Below, in pieces: positions 1-9,800 of a stretch of DNA of 15,132 bases. The notes beneath the pieces were generated by a model, which worked only from the letters and a program-made list of their open reading frames with translations, ran no database searches and was not told the DNA's origin. A program made the translations under genes and the position numbers. Position 1 is the first letter of the stretch, and every line of letters begins with the position of its first letter. This DNA comes from Saccoglossus kowalevskii (Eukaryota > Hemichordata > Enteropneusta > Harrimaniidae): contig NW_003143793.1 of NCBI RefSeq assembly GCF_000003605.2, positions 238,882 to 254,013 on the forward strand. Direction: 5' to 3'.

Positions 1-143
1 ACTAAACTCAACAGCAGACAACAAAGCAATTCCATTCTCTGAGTTTCAGTCATAAGTACTATACATTTTATGTATGTTAATGGTCTGCTGTGCTGCAAAT
101 GAAATATAATCTTGCGCTTTGAATGCATATGTCACGCACATTT

Positions 144-636
144 CCTCAGGGCCAATCAATCAGTGTAAACTGTTGCCCTCAGGGCCAGTCAATGGGTGTA
201 AACTGTTGCCCTCTGGGCCAGTCAATGCGCGTAAACTGTTGCCCTCTGGGCCAGTCAATGCGCGTAAACTGTTGCCCTCAGGGCCAGTCAATGCGCGTAA
301 ACTGTTGCCCTCAGGGCCAGTCAATGCGCGTAAACTGTTGCCCTCAGGGCCAGTCAATGCGCGTAAACTGTTGCCCTCAGGGCCAGTCAATGCACGTAAA
401 CTGTTGCCCTCAGGGCCAGTCAATGCACGTAAACTGTTGCCCTCAGGGCCAGTCAATGTGCGTAAACTGTTGCCCTCAGGGCCAGTCAATTGGTGTAATC
501 TCTTGCCCTTGGGGCCAGTCAAGGGGCGTAAACTATTGCCCTCTGGGCCAGTCAATGTGCGTAAAGTGTTGCCCTCGGGCCAGTCAGTGGGTGTAAACTG
601 TTGCCCTCTGGCCAGACAATCTGTGTAAGCTGTTGC
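144..636. repeat. 33-bp minisatellite, about 15 copies
   Basis: Tandem units of 33 bp with core ccctcagggccagtcaatg followed by a variable 3-4 nt and gtaaactgttg. Copies at about 276-440 are near identical, and both ends decay; the last two units are 32 bp. As 33 is a multiple of three, long open frames run through it on both strands (11-residue repeats such as NARKLLPSGPV). They reflect the period, not a gene. It lies in the intron just 5' of exon 1. Confidence 0.95.
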
Positions 637-701
637 TCTTGGATTATTATATACAGTGCAAGTATAAAATGATATTCAATGCACGTTTTTTTCTTTACAA
701 G

Positions 702-825
702 AATGAAGGTGGGAACTTGGATGCCATGGATTTGAAGTCGTTATTGCACGGTGTTGGTCTTGTTGGGAAACAGCCCTGTGAGTTACTCATAAACCTGCAT
801 ACACAGATGAAATCTAGCTTATCAG
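702..825 (+). CDS. MDN1: MDN1 exon 1 of window
   Basis: The acceptor is tttctttacaag, ending at 701, and the donor is gtaatt at 826. The exon starts in phase 0 and carries one extra nt (G) into the next exon. It encodes about 41 residues beginning NEGGNLDAMDLKSLLHG and containing GKQPCELLINLHTQMK, a helical segment with leucines spaced as in an alpha-solenoid. It is the first exon visible; earlier exons are upstream of the window. Confidence 0.78.
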
Positions 826-3800
826 GTAATTAAGACTTTAGTTCAATACATATGAATGCCAATTGATTGGGTTAGATCACATATGAATGCCAATTGATTG
901 GGTTAGATCACATATGAATGCCAATTGATTGGGTTAGATCACATATGCATGTCAATTTATTTTCTAATCTGAGTAAGTGTGGGCAACAAGTTTAATCTGA
1001 AAAACATTTCTTTGTGTTGCTGATTTTTAATAATCGTCGAGTAATTCGGGAAGCTGTGCTATTAAAACTTCAAAATATTATGCATTGGGAAAGTGTTAAT
1101 TAGCTCATCTAGATCTTGACGTGGGCAAGTGATAAGCAAGTGGAATAATCAATCGGCTCTCAAAGCAAGTTCTTTGGTGGTTTGTTTTTGCTGCATTTTA
1201 ATAGATCAAAAATTGCTGATGGTGAATTAGTCAATTTATATACATGTAGTACTGTATTAGATCCAATTTGACAGAAGCTCATAGCATTCTATATCTTACA
1301 ATTGATTTGATTTCAGGCCCAGATCCATGTTCGTTGTTAGATCTCCTACATGCTGCATCTCTCACTGTGCAGGAACTCCAGAGAGGAAATGATGTTGCAT
1401 CTGCAATGGTCGCTGCATGTCGCAATATTTATGTTGCAAGTCAAAGGTCATATGCAAATAGAAAAGTGAGTTTTGTGCAAGTTTATTTGTATTTAAACAG
1501 TTTGTTCCCATGAGATAAACATTGGCTGACCAATCAACATATAGTGGTGCAATAGACCATTTTCCGTTCACTGCGAGAATCGCGCGTTATGCGTGAAATC
1601 GAACGTAAAAACAGGACAAACAAAGGTCATAGTGTCGTAGTGGCGTCAAACATCAAGTGGGATTCGACAAACGCGAAAGTATTTAATAATGTGCTGTCCA
1701 CATTTGATGATAGGCAATTTCGATTAAGTAAGGGTATTTGGAAGCAATATTCCTCTGTCGAAGATCGGCCGGTGGATATGAGTTACGAAATAAGGAAATT
1801 TGAGTTCAAAATCAAATCGTTCGACTTTTGCGGCAGACGTTCGACGCGCGTCTTTCATGCATCTTGCGAGATCTCGCAATTGTACGGAAAAACACCTATT
1901 AATGTGACCTGTGCTCTTGTACAGTTATGATGAATGTATTACATCAGAATCGCTATGACATCGCGTGATTATCAAATATTATTCTGAACTGTACTGATGA
2001 CCAGGCGTTATGTCTCGCTATATACGACAGGGATGTTCCAATTTTAAATGAAATTACATGCTGTGATCAAATAATAATTTACTGTGTTCAATGGTAGAAT
2101 GATTGTAGAATTAAATATTTGATCATTTTCGTGTTTCACACATTTCTTTTAGTTCAAACCATGCTTCATTTTTAATTTGTAAATTACATTTAAAAATGGT
2201 TGTGGCCTGGAGCTTTGGCTTGTCTGGTTTGAAAGCCAAGTCTAAACAAACGCCACCGGCAATGTTCCTATGAAACAGCACTGGAAAATAATATAATGGT
2301 AGATTTTGGATATCTGTAAAAATATCTATCTGTAGTACAATGAGAATTATGGCATCATACCTTCGTTGAAAGAAAAATGGTAAAGGTACAACAATGTAAG
2401 AGTGTGATACCAACCATTGTATTACCGACCATCGTATTGTACATTATTATTGGTGCCATTTTGATATCATCTTGATTTGAACTGCAATTATTAAACAATT
2501 GAATAATTTGTTGCTTTGTTTAAGGTTGCTAAGGAAATTATCGACCAGCATCTCAGCGATGTTGATTTCGTTTCCATGGAGAAATTGAATAATTCTTCCT
2601 CATTAGTGGATGCTGGTCAGTGGCCGGATTTCATACCATCTGTATTAGACTGTGCAACCAATGCCGAGTTGGCCATGATTCAGAGACAAGGCGTGGTAGT
2701 GTTTCATCTTATGAACCAGCTTGCAATGACATGTACTCAAAGGTAAACATTACTGTCTAGATATTGTGGTACTGATTTGCCTGATGTTTGGGAGGGCATT
2801 TTACTCTCTGCCACTGTATCTCCCTCGTGTTCATATGTGTACAGTCATGATGAATGTATTACATCAGAATCGCTATGACAACGTGTGATTATCAACTATT
2901 ATTCTGAACTGTACTTATGACCAGGCATTATTGCTTCATTTATGAAATAAGTTTATTTAATTTCATGCATGATCTAGAATAGGGACATCAAGGGTATTTT
3001 GTGGGCAAGTGAAACATGTATTTATTGCTGCTATGTTGAAATCACTTCCAGAAACCCGAGCTCAAAACGAATGGCTGGATTTTGTTAAAGGGAAACCCGC
3101 CCATGGATTGCACCAAAGAATCATGGGACACTATTGTTTACGTTGTTTACAAAGTTAATCTATCTATTGTTATCCATTGTTATTTTAATCCAGAAAGTAA
3201 ATTTGTTGTAAGATTAGGCTTAACTGGAAGTGCCCCTTTAACTGATGATATACTATAAAGGGGGATAATTATTCACTGGGTTTTAATTTCGCTTTTTTCG
3301 CTGACTGGAAAATGCACTAAATTAAAACCCAGTGAATATGTAAAATTTAGCATAGAACACATTATCTAAATGATAAGACCATGAATTTAAAACCCACTAA
3401 ATATGTCTGAAATGCTAAATCAGTGAAATTTAAACCCAGTGAAAATTAGTCATTTTACAGTATATAATTAATTGTTTAGGAAACTAGAATACATGTATAT
3501 CATCAAAGACATATAATATAACATTGTAGCCCTAATATGGCTGTTTGTTTCCTACGTTGTGCAACGCCCATATATGGCTATTAATACTAAATTGTGATTA
3601 TAAGATTATGTAATATTTCAGTTGTCAATATTGTCTGAGCAAAATCTCAAAAATTTCAGAACAGATTTTGATCAAATTTGCTATATATTGGTGCTGAACA
3701 TCTGCTGACTGATACTGACTGTTGGAATTTTTATTAAACAATTATGTTTCCATCTAAGTATTGCTTTGTGATATTTTGTGATATTTTGTATTTTGCAGAA

Positions 3801-6800
3801 AGTATTGTACATCTTTAATAGAGTTAAGCGGAAAACAGTTGACATCAGAAACTGAGAAGAACTCTCTAGAGTCGCTTCTACTTCCAGCGACTTTGATATT
3901 TTTTGAAATGGCTACATTAAGTGACTGGAAACTAAGAATACAGTACTTCAGTGACACAATACAACACAAACTAGCGTTAACTAGACCCGCTACTTCTTTA
4001 AATCAAGTCACATTCCATCAGTACTTCCCTGATGCTTTTGTATTTTGTATGGAGAAAGTATTTGGCCATCCACTGATGCAGAAGTTGTGGAGTTTCTACA
4101 GAGAAGCAGGGCTTTCTGAAAAAGGTAATTGTCCATCTGAACAGACATCTAGTTACATCTAGTTACATCTTCCACTGTCTATTTTTAACAGCTTTGGAAA
4201 ATGCTGCAGTCGAGGTCACAGTAAATGTTCTGATTATGTATTGTGTAATTTTAAACCTAAATACACAGCCCCACTGCAGTTTTTCTGCTATGCACTTGAA
4301 TTTAATGCATAATGCATTTCTTGTTTTTTAGATTTAAATATGCTGTACAGTTTTCCTTACGATTCACAATGGAATGCGCAAGTACTAACCAGTATGGAAT
4401 CGATGCAATCACGACTGAAGCTTAAGCTTGCTGGCAGTAGTATTGATGTCAGTCAACTCAATACAATAACATACAGGTATTGCCTGATTCCTTTCTCACA
4501 TGTGAGCTGTGACACAAATTGATGTATTCATGTCTATATATGGTAGTATATCATGCAAATCGGGAATCAAACATTATTTTCATACAATCAAGTCTATTAA
4601 GCATTAACACAACTATTGGTTCATGTTAAATTGAATGTGGTATTAATTTTTAATTATTGATTTTATTGTTTCAGACTGTACATTGTGATGAAGAGATCAT
4701 TGAGAGAGTATATGGAAGATATGGTTTATAAAATGGTTGATAAGAAACAACAAGCACTCAGTGCTATCCAGTTATCGTATGCACTCAATAAAGGTTAGCA
4801 AGTGTACAATGTACATGCTGTGTGTCTATGTCTCTAGTTCTATATAGAAAGTGAGTATTCACATTCATGTGTCCCAGATTGGGACAGATAGGCAAAATTA
4901 CTTTTGGTTGCAGTGTCCAGGCAGTACTGGCGGTGTCCAGGCGACATTTTACATTTGAATCTGTGCATTGTCACTATGAGCAGATTACAGATACTCCTAC
5001 ATACAGTTGTATCTTCAGTATTTTCAGTTTGCTGCACATCTTTGCCATCCGGTTTTCAATATTCCATGACTTCTGGATCTTCCCATGATGTGCTATAGTA
5101 ATTGGAGGATAATTAACAGACAAGTTATTCCCATTGGCTTGTTTGTCAGTCACCTTCAAACATTGTCTGCCTTTGCCAGCAGGCACACTTTTTATTGATG
5201 TATGTATGTATGTTGCATATAATAACTTTATTAAATTACTTTCTTCATCAAACAGGTTTTGTTACTATGGAGTTCTTGCCAGAACCAGTCCTAGCACATC
5301 TTCATCCTTTCTTCGTGACCTTTGACCACCATTTTGATGATTGCATCCTGTCTGACAGTATTTTGACATGTAGACAAATGACAAAGGTAAAACTTTTATC
5401 ATCGTTAATCTCGTTTCTACTCTCAAAAATTGGAAAATGTTTCATTGATTAGAATCCAGGATGGCAGACATTGTCCGTACATCATTGATGTAAATGACTG
5501 AACATTTCCTAACTTTTGTTACAATAGGTATTTGAAGCTTTACTTTGGAGAGATAAATTATGGGATGTGGCAAACCAAACAATACAAGATAAGCGACTGT
5601 TTTCATTATCCCAGCTGAAGCTCCACTGGAGCTGGTTTTACAAGAATACATTGTTTACCATACCAGCAATATTAACTGTTGACAACACTCAGTAAGTATA
5701 AAAAAAATCATTTTGTAAATTACTGTGAACTTGTTTTTGCTTCTGTTCAAAACTGACAGAAATGTTTGCTTTTTTCATTAAGATTAATCTCATTCTGAGA
5801 TGCACACCAGACCTCTGAGTCATTTTCTGTACAGCTATTAAGTTCATCTGCTGTGTTTGAGAGAACTCTGAATACTTTTTAGGTTTAGTTGTGTTTGGTG
5901 TGCAGCTAAGCAGAATTTGAACATTATAGTATGACGGGATAATATGATTAATCAGCGCAATAAGTCAGGTTTCAATTAGTCTACAGTACTGTAAAATCTG
6001 TATTAAAAGCTTCTATTAAAATAGTACAATACAACAGAGGGGATGCGGTTTCTATTAGAGCATCTACACATATGAAAAATGGTAATTGTTTTGTTCTCAA
6101 TTGTTCGAAAGGAATGGGTGCGACTTATATTAGAGATACAGATTTTACGGTAACACGCAAATGGATTTCAACTATGGTGCATGGAATTTTGCCGAAAATA
6201 CAAATTTGAATAAAGTTTTAGAAAAAATATCTCAAATTAAATTGGCATGAAATTAGCCCATCATCAGTACTAATCTGAATGTTTTTTCCTAGACTGCCAG
6301 CAAAGTTGAGCACTATCGTGCATCGTATTCATCCTCTGCTCGGTGCCGATGACAGAATTGGACAGTCACAGCAGCTATTATTTTCTATATTAGGACAGCC
6401 GATACCGTACAAGACGTCTGTTGCCGCTGACTTGACCCACCATGTGTATGGACTCTGTCACAGCATTGATGTGTACGCAGGAAGTAACAATATTGCTTCT
6501 CTGAAGATCAAAAAAGAACAAGATAAAAGAATACTGTTCATGAATTCCAGTGATGGCGGTAAAGTTGTCAGTAGCCTTGTTGAGATTTTAGTGGATGCAT
6601 ACCATTCAAATGAGATAGCATCAGACAATATAGGTAATGTTTGAAAACTTGTTTGCATTCAGTGCCCATGTATATAACAATCTCTTTATGATTCTGATTT
6701 AATTAAAAAAATTTTACAATAAAAAGTGGAGCATAAAAATATAATATCTGCATTAGATTATGCAGGAGCACTTTTCCACAATATTTGAATTTAATTTTTA

Positions 6801-9800
6801 AATATTTACAGAAACCCTACTAGATAAAATTGCTGAAGTGGAATCTTGCTTGATCAAGAATCAACTATATGATGATCCAGACAGTACGCTTGTTGCCATG
6901 GATGTTGACGATTCCTCTTCAGAGATGACTTGTGTGAAATCAAGTGTTGCCATAGAAACCGGTGTTCAACTCTGGCCAATATATCAACATGTTTCATTAC
7001 TTCAGGAACACAGAATATTGGTTTCATTGCTGAGGACGATAAACAGGTATGAAGAAAATAATGCGATAATCTTGAAAACCATTCAAGATGGTTTTATTAT
7101 AGCTAAATAAAAACTGACCTGACCTGACCTCACCTGACCTGACCTCACCTGACCTGACCTCGCCTCGCCTGACCTCGCCTCGCCTCGCCTCGCCTGACCT
7201 CGCCTGACCTCGCCTCGCCTGACCTCGCCTGACCTCGCCTCGCCTGACCTCGCCTCGCCTGACCTCGCCTCGCCTGGCCTCGCCTCGCCTGACCTCGCCT
7301 CGCCTGACCTCGCCTCACCTCGCCTCGCCTCGCCTGACCTCGCCTCGCCTCGCCTGACCTCACCTCGCCTCGCCTGACCTCGCCTCGCCTCGCCTCGCCT
7401 GATCTGACCTCACCTGACCTGACCTGACTCGCCTCACCTGATCTGACCTCACCTGACCTGACCTGACTCGCCTCACCTGATCTGACCTCACCTGATCTGA
7501 CCTCACCTGATCTGACCTCACCTGATCTGACCTCACCTGACCTGATTTCATGTACACTGAAGTCAGCAAAGGCATGATTATAAATTTATAAAGCCATTAA
7601 TTTTCTTTTGAAATTTGTTAAAATTCAAATGAGACTGGATTGGGTAGACAGGCATCTCTCTTTTCCCGGAAGCATTTGTGCATCAACTGACATGTACATG
7701 TATATGAACAAGCTATGCCACTGACTTGCTGTTAGAGTTTATACATGTTTTGGTTCTTAATAAATGTACATGCCTTAGTGTATGACAGACATTGTTTTTC
7801 ATTTTTTCACAGAACTCCGCAAGATTACCTACAAGAATACATCCATCAATTTTTGGCTTACTCTCTGCGTTTCCTGCCTTCGCAACCAAAACATCTCGCT
7901 TCATACCAAACTGCATTGCAGACACTTAATAAGGATTCAATTGCTTGCCATACTTCTGGTCTTGTCCTGCAGTACTTGTCATATTTGTGGTTCACATGTG
8001 TTACCAAACATCCTGAGGAATGGTTGTCATGGAAATCATTGCAGGATACAGTTGCCATGAACCTGACAAATAGCCATCCGTTTGACATTGAAAATGTAAG
8101 TCAATTTCTTAAAATGGTCGGTTGATGATAATATTTCTAGCAGTTTTTAATATTTGTATTCATTTTTTACATAACAAAATATTTAATGTCAATCCTCTGC
8201 CTGTAGCAGTAGCATTTGAAAGAATACTTTGGGGAAGGAATGTAGGCATTTTTGACGTCAGTGTTAACAATTTTTGTGTTCACAATAACTCAAAAAGTCC
8301 TAAATACAATCATTTTTCAACTGGTTTTATTTTAGGGACCAGGATCACTGTATCTGTCAAAGTTATCCCCATTTGTATTTAAACTGTTGTGTCAGAGCCG
8401 CAAGCCTACCAGAAATAAAGAAAAACTGACTCAAAATAAAGATGCTGCAGGAATTCATGAAGGTCTTCATCTTGGAATGTTTCAAGAGAAGCTGGATCAG
8501 ATTCAATATCTGGCTGACTACTTTTGGTGTAATGGAAGTTGTCTGAGTGATAACACACTAGAATATAGGTATCAATATCATGTGACTTTCAATTTAACTC
8601 TTCGAGTGCCACAATATATTTATATGTATTTTTATTAGCTCCGCTGTCGACTTTGTCGAGCGGAGCTTATCATATGAGTGATTGTCCGTCGTTCGTGTTT
8701 TACTTTTTCGACTTCTTCTTGAAAACTACAAGCCTGAATGCTTTGATACTTGATGTATATGTACCTTGGGTAGACCTCTCTTAGGTTTGTTCATTTCATG
8801 ATGATATCTTCAATTCTCTAATTTTGATGAATATTTTTGTAATTTTTGGTAAAAAGTGATATTTACGACTTCTTGTTGAAAACCGCAAGTCCAATAATTG
8901 CTTTGATATTACTGGTACATATATAGGTACTACATGTGGACCTCTCTCAGATTTGTTCATTTTGTAATGATATCTTCAATTCTCTAATTTTGGTGAACAT
9001 TTTTGTAATTTTTGGTAAAAAGTGATATTTTCCACTTGTTAAAAACTGTAAGTTCGATTGCTTTGATACTATACATATTGTTCATTTTCTAATGATGTCT
9101 TCAGTTCGTTAATTGAAATGTGCATTGCTAACAGCGGAGCTATCTCAGCAGAGAGGCTGCTTGTTGAATTATTTGTTAATTTTGAACCAAATGGACATAA
9201 TTTCCTGAAATCTACAGGTTTTGTTCGAAATTGGCGGGGGAAAAAAAATGATGTATATATATTTTTTTTGTAATTGGTGAAAAATTCTGACTTGGCACTC
9301 AAAGCAGCTTGACATATACATTAGTCCTGAGATATATTGATGTGAATATGAAAATAATTATGTTGCTCATTGAAAGCAGTAAAACAATTGCATTATTGGC
9401 TTGCATCCATATATGGGCATGTATGAATGCATGACAACTGGAGCTACAAAGTAGCCTCGCATTTGACCTTGTCGTGTTCAAAACCAAACACACATCTTGT
9501 TTCAAACCATGCTTGTTCTTTTCTTTATCGCAGGCGTAGTAACTGGGAGATGCTGATTGCAAGTTTTGCCAATCTTTTCTCTGCGTTCTCTTCATTTGTA
9601 TCAGAAGAGCGTACACCGGAGTATTTACATGCTGTGTCGGTGTTGAACAGTGACAAAGCAAATTGTCATCTCTCAATTGAAATTCTGAAAGAAGTTATTG
9701 GTTCTTTTAATTATGAAGACCCGAGTATTATTTCAAGACTTGATGAGACAGTGGAAAGTAAACCACTTCTACCTGTGTATGCCAGAGAGTTACTGACAGA

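Noticed and set aside
119-628. Overlapping 131-169 codon open frames on both strands
   Set aside because: They are produced by the 33-bp period of the minisatellite, and every frame is a simple 11-residue repeat.
2123-2413. 96-codon minus-strand frame with plausible residue mix
   Set aside because: It lies in intron 2 antisense to the gene, has no recognisable family, and no splice partners are seen. Chance or an old insertion is more likely.
1919-2930. Reading the two 76-nt units as miniature inverted-repeat transposons
   Set aside because: The ends are inverted repeats, but no target duplication is seen, and the C, D, C' and D' boxes with a 28S-complementary guide are better explained by snoRNAs. 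It remains the main alternative.
7114-7546. Interstitial telomere
   Set aside because: The unit is gacct/cgcct; it is neither the TTAGGG nor the TTAGG type.
7145-7575. Arg/Gly/Gln-rich minus-strand frames
   Set aside because: They are translations of the pentanucleotide array; the residue repeat follows the 15-bp cycle and has no start or splice context.
8121-8200. TTGATGA in intron 11 as a C box
   Set aside because: The first base is not a purine and no D box or terminal stem follows.
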